A DNA stretch of 15,804 bases from Betaproteobacteria bacterium (GTDB lineage: Bacteria > Pseudomonadota > Gammaproteobacteria > Burkholderiales > Rhodocyclaceae): assembly GCA_028868235.1 (NCBI GenBank), contig JAGWUW010000021.1, forward strand, positions 1-15,804. The letters run 5' to 3'. Positions 7,005 to 14,411 of this stretch are shown here, one piece after another (position 1 is the first letter of the stretch; each line of letters opens with the position of its first letter). The notes beneath the pieces were generated by a model. The model was not told the DNA's origin, made no database searches, and saw only the letters and a list, made by a program, of their open reading frames with translations. The position numbers and the translations under genes are program-made.

Positions 7005-7766
7005 ATGACGACTGCAGCCCAGATTCCCGCCGATCAACTTGCTTCGCTGGTTAATGCCGATACGCAACGCTTTGCGGCGCGCATGGCTCAGGATGTTTTC
7101 GCCGGGGTGTTCCGGCAGGCTGCCAGCAACGATGGTGCGCCGGATGTTGGGGTGCTCGGCGAGGTTGCCGCCCAGTGTGCTAACTGGTCCCGTGCGGGGG
7201 GGAGCGACGAAGCGCGGGCGCTGCGTCTGGCACTGCTGATCAGTGGTCTTGACCAGTGGGGGCTGGCCTATACGCAGGCTTTCGGTCTGACAGCCATTCA
7301 CCCGCTGACGGCGCTGATCGGCGGCCTGCGCGCGCGGCTCGATGCCCGCGAGGAAAGCCGTTTTCAGCAGTATTTCGAGCAAATTGATGTCGTCGAGTCG
7401 GATGCCGTCGACTTCAAGGTCGATCTTCGGCGCGGCATTCATCTCGCCTTGTGGCATGCCATGGCGGCCAGCGAGTCCACGGAGCAGGTCGAGGCCATTG
7501 TGCGGACGCTGGGTAGCCTGATGGTCGCCCTCAATCAAAAAATGCCGGAATTGGGCTGGCGCCTGATTGCCGATGCGCTGGCCCATATCCAGATCAGTCT
7601 GTTGTCCGACCAGACTCCGGATTCGCCGTTAGCCCAAGAGGGGATGCAGCAGTTGTTCGCGTCGCTACGCCATGCCCTGCCGGAGGGCCGCTACCAGGCC
7701 ATCCTTGCCCACTCTGGGCAGGTCGTCGTGGCGTGGCAGCAGGCTTCACGCAATCGCGCCCACTGA
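7005..7766 (+). CDS. Hypothetical protein, soluble and mostly helical
   Basis: I do not recognise this 253-residue protein. It has no signal peptide, no convincing membrane segment, no cysteine-rich cluster (one cysteine near residue 58) and no nucleotide-binding motif. It is rich in Ala, Leu, Gln and Arg, with long predicted amphipathic helices such as residues 20-37 and 66-100. Two tryptophan/histidine segments, LALWHAMAAS and ALNQKMPELGWRLIADALAHIQ, may be its best search seeds. The ATG at 7005 lacks a clear Shine-Dalgarno but lies at a good distance from a promoter. It ends 58 bp before ubiA and may be co-transcribed with it. Codon use resembles its neighbours, so it is probably a real native gene. 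Confidence 0.75.
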   Translation: MTTAAQIPADQLASLVNADTQRFAARMAQDVFAGVFRQAASNDGAPDVGVLGEVAAQCANWSRAGGSDEARALRLALLISGLDQWGLAYTQAFGLTAIHPLTALIGGLRARLDAREESRFQQYFEQIDVVESDAVDFKVDLRRGIHLALWHAMAASESTEQVEAIVRTLGSLMVALNQKMPELGWRLIADALAHIQISLLSDQTPDSPLAQEGMQQLFASLRHALPEGRYQAILAHSGQVVVAWQQASRNRAH

Positions 7767-7812
7767 TCTACTGCTGATTACCGTTTTCGTCGGGTCAAAC
7801 GTATCGCCAAGG

Positions 7813-7818
7813 TAAAAT
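7813..7818 (+). promoter_or_regulatory. Possible -10 element just before ubiA
   Basis: TAAAAT lies six bases before the ubiA ATG, so transcription from it would start at the start codon itself. No good -35 hexamer is visible at the expected distance. The site is speculative, and the operon may instead be read from the promoter upstream of 7005. Confidence 0.25.
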
Positions 7819-7824
7819 CCACAG

Positions 7825-8715
7825 ATGAACTGGATCGCCCTCAAGGAAAAACTCGACCTCTACGAAAAGCTGATGCGGCTTGATAAGCCGATCGGCATCC
7901 TGCTTCTGCTGTGGCCAACCCTGTGGGCGTTGTGGCTGTCGTCGCTGGGTCGTCCCGAGCTCATGGTGCTGTGGGTTTTCGTGTTGGGCACCGTACTGAT
8001 GCGCTCAGCTGGTTGCGTCATCAACGATTATGCGGATCGGGATTTCGATAGGTACGTTGAACGGACCAAAGAGCGTCCGTTGACCGCCGGTCGGGTGAGC
8101 GTCAGGGAAACACTATGGTTGTTTATCGGGCTTTGCCTAGCATCCTTTGTCCTCGTTCTGCTGCTTGGCAAGCCGTTGGTCATCTGGCTGTCGCTGCCGG
8201 CTGTCTTTTTGGCCGCGAGCTATCCCTTTACCAAACGTTTCTTCGCTGTCCCGCAGGCCTACCTCGGCATAGCCTTCGGTTTCGGCATCCCTATGGCCTA
8301 TGCGGCGCATATCGACAGCGTGCCGGCCGAAGCCTGGTGGTTGTTGCTGGCCAATGTGTTCTGGGCGGTGGCCTACGACACCGAGTACGCCATGGTCGAC
8401 CGCGACGATGACGTGAAGATTGGTATTAAGACCTCGGCCATCACTTTTGGCCGTTTCGATGTGGTGGCAGTGATGCTGTGCTATGCCGCAACCTTGGGCA
8501 TCATCGGCTGGGTCGGCCACACCCTGCACCTGGGAATTGCCTTTTACATGGGCCTGCTAGTCGCGGCCGGCATCATGGGTGTGCATTACACCTGGATCAG
8601 AGGTCGTGAGCGGATGCCCTGCTTCAAGGCATTTTTGCACAACAACTGGGTCGGTTTGAGTATCTTCGCCGGCATTGTCATCGATTTCCTACTTTCTGGA
8701 AGGAGTTTCGGATGA
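7825..8715 (+). CDS. ubiA: UbiA: 4-hydroxybenzoate polyprenyltransferase
   Basis: The 296-residue integral membrane protein carries both aspartate-rich signatures of the UbiA family. The first is NDYADRDFD (67-75) and the second is [12 protein letters not shown] (185-196), which bind the Mg2+-polyprenyl diphosphate. About eight to nine hydrophobic helices follow the N-terminal [21 protein letters not shown] signature. It attaches the polyprenyl tail to 4-hydroxybenzoate, the first committed membrane step of ubiquinone synthesis. The length is standard (about 290 aa). No strong ribosome-binding site precedes the ATG. The stop overlaps the cytochrome start (ATGA). Confidence 0.97.
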   Translation: MNWIALKEKLDLYEKLMRLDKPIGILLLLWPTLWALWLSSLGRPELMVLWVFVLGTVLMRSAGCVINDYADRDFDRYVERTKERPLTAGRVSVRETLWLFIGLCLASFVLVLLLGKPLVIWLSLPAVFLAASYPFTKRFFAVPQAYLGIAFGFGIPMAYAAHIDSVPAEAWWLLLANVFWAVAYDTEYAMVDRDDDVKIGIKTSAITFGRFDVVAVMLCYAATLGIIGWVGHTLHLGIAFYMGLLVAAGIMGVHYTWIRGRERMPCFKAFLHNNWVGLSIFAGIVIDFLLSGRSFG

Positions 8716-9134
8716 AAGCCCTGTTTGCCATTCTGGCCTTGGCCTCCACCATGGCCATGGCCGAAGATGCCCGCCAATTGGCTGTCTTGCCGGTGCCGGC
8801 ACAAGAGGTGTTGCGTCAGGATATGCGTGACAACCTAGTGGCGCTTAATGAAATCTTGTCGTTGATGGCCACAGGCAAGCTCAAGGAGGCTGGCGAGGTC
8901 GCCGAAAGTAAGCTTGGCCAGTCGGCTATGGGCAAGCATCGCAGCAAACCGTTCGAGGCGCGGCCCGGACCGAACATGCCGCCGGCCATGCACAGTATCG
9001 GTATGGATGGACACCGTGCTGCCAGCGAATTCGCCGCCGCTGCGCAGGCCGGGGATCGTGACAAGGCGCTGGCCCTGCTGCCGAATCTCACTGCGGCCTG
9101 CGTGGCCTGCCATTTTTCGTACCGAATCCGATGA
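8712..9134 (+). CDS. Periplasmic monoheme cytochrome c, c'/c556-like
   Basis: The 140-residue protein has a signal peptide (residues 1-17, cleavage near AMA/ED). Its single heme-attachment motif CVACH (130-134) is close to the C-terminus, as in class II cytochromes c'/c556. The segments between (about 30-72 and 98-128) suit a four-helix bundle. M38 in RQDMRDNL is positioned like the axial methionine of c556, which would make it low-spin. This is inferred, and it is shorter and more divergent than typical c'. The ATG overlaps the ubiA stop and its own stop overlaps ubiD (ATGA both times). AAGGAG lies seven bases before the start. Its redox partner is unknown. Confidence 0.8.
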   Translation: MKALFAILALASTMAMAEDARQLAVLPVPAQEVLRQDMRDNLVALNEILSLMATGKLKEAGEVAESKLGQSAMGKHRSKPFEARPGPNMPPAMHSIGMDGHRAASEFAAAAQAGDRDKALALLPNLTAACVACHFSYRIR

Positions 9135-10606
9135 AATACCACGATCTGCGCGACTTCATGTCGCAACTGGAAAAAACTGGCGAGCTGAAGCGTGTCGGCA
9201 TTGCGGTTGATACCCACCTCGAAATGACCGAAATCTGCGACCGCGTGCTGCGTGCGGAGGGGCCGGCCATTTTGTTCGAGCTGCCGGTGACGGCTGGGCG
9301 TCGGCACGATATTCCGGTCCTGGCTAATCTGTTCGGAACACCGAAGCGGGTGGCCCTAGGTATGGGTGAGGAGTCGGTGCAGGCCCTGCGCGAAGTGGGC
9401 AAGCTGCTCGCCTACCTGAAGGAACCGGAGCCACCCAAGGGCCTGAAGGATGCCTGGGAGAAATTGCCCATCCTCAAGCAGGTGCTCAACATGGCGCCGA
9501 AGAAGGTGTCGAGCGCACCCTGCCAGGAAGTCGTCTGGGAGGGTAAGGATGTCGATCTGTCCAAACTACCCATCCAGCACTGCTGGCCGGGCGACATCGC
9601 ACCGCTGATCACTTGGGGCCTGGTCGTGACCAAGGGGCCGCACAAGAACCGGCAGAATCTCGGTATCTACCGCCAGCAGGTGCTCAGCCCGAACAAGGTC
9701 ATCATGCGATGGCTGGCCCATCGCGGCGGTGCGCTGGACTTCCGCGACCACCAGCTAGCCAATCCCGGCCAGCCCTTCCCGGTTGCCGTAGTACTCGGCT
9801 GCGACCCGGCGACCATTCTCGGGGCTGTGACGCCGGTGCCCGATTCGCTGTCCGAATACCAGTTTGCCGGCTTGTTGCGCGGCGGTAAGACCGAATTGAC
9901 GCAATGCCTCGGCTCGGGGCTACAGGTGCCGGCATCGGCCGAGATCGTCCTCGAAGGCGTCATCCATCCCGGCGAGATGGCGCTCGAAGGACCGTATGGT
10001 GATCACACCGGCTACTATAACGAGCAGGCCGAGTTCCCGGTATTCACAATCGAGCGCATCACCATGCGCCGAGAGCCGATCTACCACAGTACCTACACCG
10101 GCAAACCGCCCGACGAACCGGCGGTGCTGGGCGTCGCGCTCAACGAGGTCTTCGTGCCGTTGCTCCAGAAGCAATACCCGGAAATCGTCGATTTTTACTT
10201 GCCGCCGGAGGGCTGCTCGTACCGGATGGCCATCGTCAGCATCAAAAAACAGTATCCGGGTCACGCCAAACGCATCATGTTCGGCATCTGGAGCTTCCTG
10301 CGGCAGTTCATGTACACCAAGACGATCATCGTCGTGGACGACGACATCGACATCCGCGACTGGAAGGAAGTGGTGTGGGCGATGACGACGCGCATGGACG
10401 CAACGCGCGACACGACGTTGGTCGACAACACGCCGATCGACTACCTCGATTTCGCATCGCCGGTTGCCGGTCTGGGTTCCAAGATGGGACTGGATGCGAC
10501 CAACAAGTGGCCGGGCGAGACCAGCCGCGAGTGGGGGCGGCCCATTGTCATGGACACCGAGGTGAAGCGGAAAATCGATGCCATGTGGGGCGAGTTGGGG
10601 CTGTGA
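9131..10606 (+). CDS. ubiD: UbiD: 3-polyprenyl-4-hydroxybenzoate decarboxylase
   Basis: The 491-residue protein is full length for UbiD (about 490 aa) and starts with the typical [14 protein letters not shown]. The conserved core includes [12 protein letters not shown] near residue 43, a prFMN/metal-binding region and [11 protein letters not shown] from about residue 286, where the catalytic glutamate lies. It removes the carboxyl group of the UbiA product, using prenylated FMN supplied by UbiX, which is not in this window. The enzyme is soluble. The start overlaps the cytochrome stop and the TGA overlaps the next GTG (GTGA). Confidence 0.97.
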   Translation: MKYHDLRDFMSQLEKTGELKRVGIAVDTHLEMTEICDRVLRAEGPAILFELPVTAGRRHDIPVLANLFGTPKRVALGMGEESVQALREVGKLLAYLKEPEPPKGLKDAWEKLPILKQVLNMAPKKVSSAPCQEVVWEGKDVDLSKLPIQHCWPGDIAPLITWGLVVTKGPHKNRQNLGIYRQQVLSPNKVIMRWLAHRGGALDFRDHQLANPGQPFPVAVVLGCDPATILGAVTPVPDSLSEYQFAGLLRGGKTELTQCLGSGLQVPASAEIVLEGVIHPGEMALEGPYGDHTGYYNEQAEFPVFTIERITMRREPIYHSTYTGKPPDEPAVLGVALNEVFVPLLQKQYPEIVDFYLPPEGCSYRMAIVSIKKQYPGHAKRIMFGIWSFLRQFMYTKTIIVVDDDIDIRDWKEVVWAMTTRMDATRDTTLVDNTPIDYLDFASPVAGLGSKMGLDATNKWPGETSREWGRPIVMDTEVKRKIDAMWGELGL

Positions 10607-11115
10607 GCCAGCCGGTGATCAATCTGCGCGTCAGCTCCGTCGATCTGCATGATGCGGACCAGGCGACCGCTTGGCTCGACCTGCTCGACCACTACGCCAG
10701 CGACCCAATGGGCGGTGGCGAGGGCCTATCCGACTACGCCAAGATCAATCTGGTGCGCACCATCCGCGAGGTGCCTGGCTTCCATGGTGCTCTGGCCTGG
10801 CTCGACGGTGAGGCGGTCGGCCTGATCGACTGCTTTGCCGGTTTTTCTACCTTCGCGGCCAAGCCACTGCTCAACGTCCACGACATCGTGGTCCATGCCA
10901 GCCGGCGTGGCCGGGGTATCGGCCAGGCCTTGTTGGCCTGGGCCGAACAGCGTGCAGCCGAACTCGGCTGCTGCAAGCTGACGCTGGAAGTTCTGTCCAA
11001 CAACACGCGGGCCTTGGCCTCCTACCAGCAGGCAGGTTTCGTCCTCTATGTGCTCGATCCCGTGGCGGGGCACGCACTGCTCATGCAGAAGTGTCTCCCG
11101 GAGGCGTTGGCATGA
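10603..11115 (+). CDS. GNAT-family N-acetyltransferase
   Basis: The 170-residue protein has the GNAT acetyl-CoA motif A around residues 93-108: strand HDIVVH followed by the pyrophosphate loop RRGRGIG (101-107). Motif B follows with [14 protein letters not shown] (133-146). Its acceptor substrate is unknown; the family includes protein, amino-acid and antibiotic acetyltransferases. The GTG at 10603 is chosen because it overlaps the ubiD stop by 4 nt and gives a compact domain; the frame stays open further upstream, inside ubiD. Its stop overlaps the next gene by 4 nt. The position behind ubiD suggests shared expression but not necessarily a role in quinone synthesis. Confidence 0.85.
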   Translation: MSQPVINLRVSSVDLHDADQATAWLDLLDHYASDPMGGGEGLSDYAKINLVRTIREVPGFHGALAWLDGEAVGLIDCFAGFSTFAAKPLLNVHDIVVHASRRGRGIGQALLAWAEQRAAELGCCKLTLEVLSNNTRALASYQQAGFVLYVLDPVAGHALLMQKCLPEALA

Positions 11116-11516
11116 ACGAAACCGTTCCCACGCACGATCTACAGGGTATTCGCCCCTCGCTGGTACAGCTGGTCCATGTCATCTACGGTCTGCATGCGCT
11201 GGCGGTACTTATCGGGGTGACCTCATCGGCGACAGTGGCTGGTGGTTTCGTCTTCGGCTTGCCATCGCTGATCGCTGTCTTCCTCAATTACCTGAAGCGC
11301 AGCGAGGTTGTCGGCACTTGGCTGGAGAGCCATTTCGTCTGGCAAATCCGTACCTTCTGGTTCACCGCATTGTGGCTGCTGCTCTATGGCTTGCTGATCG
11401 TCACCATTGTCGGCATTCCCCTGGCCTGGATATTGATTGTCCTGCTCGGCCTATGGGTGGGCTATCGCGTCGTTCGCGGCTGGCTGGCGCTGGTCGGTGT
11501 TCGAGCTGTCGCCTAG
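11112..11516 (+). CDS. DUF4870-like small inner-membrane protein
   Basis: The 134-residue protein has about four hydrophobic helices (near 16-36, 41-60, 81-102 and 104-122). A conserved-looking block NYLKRSEVVGTWLESHFVWQ (59-78) leads into IRTFW. This block is typical of the small DUF4870/Tic20-like membrane proteins common in betaproteobacteria, whose function is unknown. The ATG at 11112 overlaps the preceding stop and has GGAGG (11100-11104) seven bases upstream, so it is preferred over upstream starts. The stop TAG shares CTAG with the stop of the opposing yitT gene. Confidence 0.8.
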   Translation: MNETVPTHDLQGIRPSLVQLVHVIYGLHALAVLIGVTSSATVAGGFVFGLPSLIAVFLNYLKRSEVVGTWLESHFVWQIRTFWFTALWLLLYGLLIVTIVGIPLAWILIVLLGLWVGYRVVRGWLALVGVRAVA

Positions 11517-12121
11517 GTACCCATGTAGCGGCCGGCCTTGTGGTTGACCGCGATGACTAGATTGAGGGCCAGCGCGCCAATGATGGACAGGACGACACTC
11601 CATGGATCCCGGATAAAGGCTGCGGCGGCGAGGATCAGGCAGTCGGCCGCCATCTGCAGTTTGCCGGCCCGCCAGCCACGGGTGTTCTGCCAATGGACGA
11701 CCAGGATGCCGAGGCCGCCCAGGCTGGCCTTGTGGCGGATCAGCATGAGTAGGCTGATGCCGGCAAGGAAGCCGCCCATGAGTGCGGCAAAGCTGCGGTG
11801 CAGCGAATGAACTTCCACCAATTGCGGCAGTAGTTCGGTATACAGTGCCAGCAGGCTGACCGATAGGAAGGTCTTGAGGGTGAAGGCCTTGCCCATAGAG
11901 CGCACCGCAAGCGCGTAGAACGGTAGATTCACCACAAACAGGACGGACCCCATGGCCCAGCCGCTCAGGTAGTGGATCAGGAAGGCGATGCCGACGGTGC
12001 CGCCGGTAAGTAGTCCAGCTTCACGCAGCAACAGGATGGCGAAAGCGAAGATTAGCGGTGCCACGAGCAGGCATTGCGCATCCTCGAACAGATTGTGGCG
12101 ATTGAAATTCGTACCTGCCAT
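11513..12121 (-). CDS. YitT-family membrane protein (short form)
   Basis: The 202-residue protein resembles the YitT_membrane (formerly DUF161) family, with the characteristic LLREAGLLTGGTVGIAFLIHY segment (32-52). Five to six hydrophobic helices follow. Gram-positive YitT proteins are about 280 aa with a C-terminal DUF2179 domain. That domain is absent here, as in short proteobacterial members. Function is not established. The ATG shares one base with the stop of the upstream Fe-S gene (TAATG), so it is the last gene of the dacB operon. Its stop overlaps the convergent DUF4870-like gene within CTAG. Confidence 0.85.
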   Translation of the reverse strand: MAGTNFNRHNLFEDAQCLLVAPLIFAFAILLLREAGLLTGGTVGIAFLIHYLSGWAMGSVLFVVNLPFYALAVRSMGKAFTLKTFLSVSLLALYTELLPQLVEVHSLHRSFAALMGGFLAGISLLMLIRHKASLGGLGILVVHWQNTRGWRAGKLQMAADCLILAAAAFIRDPWSVVLSIIGALALNLVIAVNHKAGRYMGT

Positions 12122-12816
12122 TAGCAGTAATACTGGCGAATGACGGTGAGCGAACGCGTGTAACTATGCCTGATCTGGGCGTCGTCGTAGCGGTGTTCGC
12201 TACCCACCGGGCAGGCCAGGCGAGCCATGCAGCCATGGCTGCATGGCGACGCCGGTTTCAGGCGGAAGCGGCTGCAGGTCTCGAGATCGAAATGTCCGGC
12301 GTGCAGGGCGCCGGCAGGACAGGCAGCGATGCAGGGCTGGCCCGGACACTCCATGCAGGGGCTGCGGTCGATCAGTACCCGGGAGGGCTGAAAGTTGGTA
12401 TCGGCGACCACCACGGCCCGATAGGCATACCAGCTCCCCCATTGGCGGTCTACACCGACCATGATCGGCGACGGCCGGTGCCAGCCGGCCAGCTCGCCCA
12501 GGGCCTGTAGGCCGATGGGCTGGTCGCCGGGGAAGATAAAGCGAAAGTGGCGGCTGGGCAGGTGTTCGGCAAACCACTGGGCCACAGTCCGCATGCTGTA
12601 GTCGTCGATTGGATTTTCGCCGCCGATGTCGGATGCCTGGACGCATTCCCACAAGCGCCTGCCGCCATGGCCGAAGAGTATCAGCTGGCATTCTCCCGCT
12701 CGTGTTTCGATCCGGTCGGCAATCTCCGCTGGCAAGGCCTGGAGATCGAAAACGTGCTGGCGGTTCAGTCCGGCATGATCGAGAAAGTCAGCCGGTAGGG
12801 CAGGGCGCTTACTCAT
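12121..12816 (-). CDS. Double [4Fe-4S] cluster protein, distantly QueG-like, unknown function
   Basis: The 231-residue protein has eight clustered cysteines in its C-terminal third. The first set is C154, C157, C162, C166, spaced CxxCx4Cx3CP. The second is C181, C192, C196, C202, spaced Cx10Cx3Cx5CP. This fits two ferredoxin-like [4Fe-4S] clusters. The N-terminal 150 residues (LILFGHGGRRLWE, NPIDDYSMRTVAQWF, QWGSWYAYRAVVVADT) resemble the fold preceding the ferredoxin module in epoxyqueuosine reductase QueG (COG1600). However, the protein is much shorter than QueG (about 350-380 aa) and lacks its C-terminal repeats, so I do not assign that activity. There is no export signal. It overlaps dacB by 8 nt and abuts yitT, so the three should be co-expressed. 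Confidence 0.75.
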   Translation of the reverse strand: MSKRPALPADFLDHAGLNRQHVFDLQALPAEIADRIETRAGECQLILFGHGGRRLWECVQASDIGGENPIDDYSMRTVAQWFAEHLPSRHFRFIFPGDQPIGLQALGELAGWHRPSPIMVGVDRQWGSWYAYRAVVVADTNFQPSRVLIDRSPCMECPGQPCIAACPAGALHAGHFDLETCSRFRLKPASPCSHGCMARLACPVGSEHRYDDAQIRHSYTRSLTVIRQYYC

Positions 12817-14275
12817 TTTCCAGCACTGGTGCTTTATCGCCCACGCGGCGTTGCGCTACCCAGTCGATGAGGGCATCAATGGCGGCGCTGCCGGCCTGGG
12901 CTCGTGGGTGATTGATCAGGAATGTGATGGCGTAGTTGCGTCCCTGCGCGTCGAGGGCGTAGCCGGCAGCGGTCTTGACACCATCCAGCGTGCCCGTCTT
13001 GATATGGGCACGGCCGGTGGCCGTCGTTTCCCGAAGGCGTTTCTTCATTGTACCGTCGATGCCGACGATGGGCAGGCTGGAAATGAATTCTGACATGACC
13101 GGATTTTTCCAGGCATCGAGCAAGAGGTGGTTCAGGCTGTCAGCGCTGATGCGCTCACTACGCGATAGGCCGGAGCCATTGTCGAGCACTAGTTCGTTGA
13201 AGCGTAGGTTGCGAGCCGCCAGCCAGTCGGTAATGCGTTGCTTGGCCCGTTCGGCGGTGGCCGGCGCGGCGCCGTCCAAGGGAGCTTCTTTCAGTGGGTC
13301 GTTGCCCAAGGTGAGAAAAACCTGGCGGGCCATCACGTTGTTGCTGAACTTGTTGATATCGCGCACAGCATCGGCCAGGGGTGCCGATTCATGCTGGGCC
13401 AGGAGCCGGGCGCCGATTGGGATTGTGCCGGCCCGTACTTGACCGCTCAGGCTGCCGCCAAGTTCTCTCCATAGTGCCCGTACCAGGCCGTCGGCCTGGG
13501 CATCGGCCGGCAAGGGCGACAGGTTGAGCGTCTTTTCGCCGCACAAGGCCGCATAGGTACCGGTAAATTCGAGACGATTCCCTTTGCTTTCTGGAATCAG
13601 GCGAACAGCGATCAGGTCCTTCCAGTTGCCGCCACATTCGCCATTGCCGCTGCGCAGCTGGTTATCCACGCGCAGCCCGTCGCTGGGGGTTTCCATCAGG
13701 ATACGGGGGTTTCCGTTATCCGGAAGCAGCGTGAAGCGCAGTGCACGGAAGTTGAGCAGCAGGCCGTCAGGGCCGACATTGTAGGGGCGCATCGGTTTGT
13801 CGTCGAAGGCGCCGGGGTCGATTGCTGGAACATCGAAGGCTGTGCGGTCGAGCACGAAGTCGCCGGCAATCTGCTGGATGCCGCGAACCCGTAGTTGGCG
13901 CAGCAGGCTCCACAAGTGTTCGATGGCAAACCGGGGATCACCACTCCCCCGAATATAGACATTTCCGTTGAGAAGACCGTCGATTGGCACAACCTCAGTC
14001 CACACGGTGGTTTTCCAGGTGTAGGCCGGACCCAAAAGGTCAAGTGCCGCATAGGTGGTGAGCAGCTTCATGACTGAAGCGGGGTTCATCGCTTGCCTGC
14101 TGCCTTGCGCGATCAGCGGCTGCGTGGCGTCAACCGCTTGGACGACCACGGCGACGTTGGTGGTCGGAATCTGCGCTGTTTTCAGCGCTTTTAGCACGCT
14201 GGGCGGGAGGCCGTCGGCGCAGGCCGAAAAAGCGAAGCCAGCCAGGGCCAGCGCAGTGAAAAGCTTGGCGAACAT
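12809..14275 (-). CDS. dacB: DacB/PBP4: D-alanyl-D-alanine carboxypeptidase/endopeptidase
   Basis: The 488-residue protein has the three serine-peptidase (class C PBP) motifs in order: SVMK with nucleophile S67 and K70, SNN (311-313), and KTG (426-428). The large insertion between the first two motifs is typical of S13-family PBP4. It trims or cleaves peptidoglycan cross-links in the periplasm. The signal peptide is residues 1-20; C19 in FSAC gives a marginal lipobox, so a lipoprotein is possible but less likely. The frame is open to 14422, but the ATG at 14275 starts the signal peptide. The upstream extension is AT-rich and charged, unlike a protein start. It heads an operon with the Fe-S and YitT genes. 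Confidence 0.95.
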   Translation of the reverse strand: MFAKLFTALALAGFAFSACADGLPPSVLKALKTAQIPTTNVAVVVQAVDATQPLIAQGSRQAMNPASVMKLLTTYAALDLLGPAYTWKTTVWTEVVPIDGLLNGNVYIRGSGDPRFAIEHLWSLLRQLRVRGIQQIAGDFVLDRTAFDVPAIDPGAFDDKPMRPYNVGPDGLLLNFRALRFTLLPDNGNPRILMETPSDGLRVDNQLRSGNGECGGNWKDLIAVRLIPESKGNRLEFTGTYAALCGEKTLNLSPLPADAQADGLVRALWRELGGSLSGQVRAGTIPIGARLLAQHESAPLADAVRDINKFSNNVMARQVFLTLGNDPLKEAPLDGAAPATAERAKQRITDWLAARNLRFNELVLDNGSGLSRSERISADSLNHLLLDAWKNPVMSEFISSLPIVGIDGTMKKRLRETTATGRAHIKTGTLDGVKTAAGYALDAQGRNYAITFLINHPRAQAGSAAIDALIDWVAQRRVGDKAPVLENE

Positions 14276-14411
14276 CGGAAATGATCTGCGGGCGGGGTAA
14301 AGCGTTAGGGTATCACTTGCAGTGCCTTCGTGGCCCGAGCAGAAAAATTGGAGCCTTATATATTTGATGATATTGTGATAAACGAGAATTTTCTTGGTTT
14401 TCTTTTCCGTC
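14276..14411. promoter_or_regulatory. Divergent, AT-rich promoter region between dacB and the sensor gene
   Basis: This 136-bp gap separates divergent starts. The part at 14341-14405 is markedly more AT-rich than its surroundings, with TTATATATTTGATG near its centre. On the plus strand TTGGAG (14348-14353), 17 bp, and TATTGT (14371-14376) form a weak sigma-70 candidate. No clear Shine-Dalgarno precedes either start and no symmetrical operator is evident. Confidence 0.4.

Noticed and set aside
6747..7586. A 279-codon minus-strand frame running through the divergent promoter region into btuE
   Set aside because: It overlaps three better-supported elements and its translation has no family signature.
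14364..14382. Possible FNR/CRP site around TTGATGATATTGTGATAA
   Set aside because: Half-sites resemble TTGAT and TGTGA, but the symmetrical partner and spacing do not fit either consensus.
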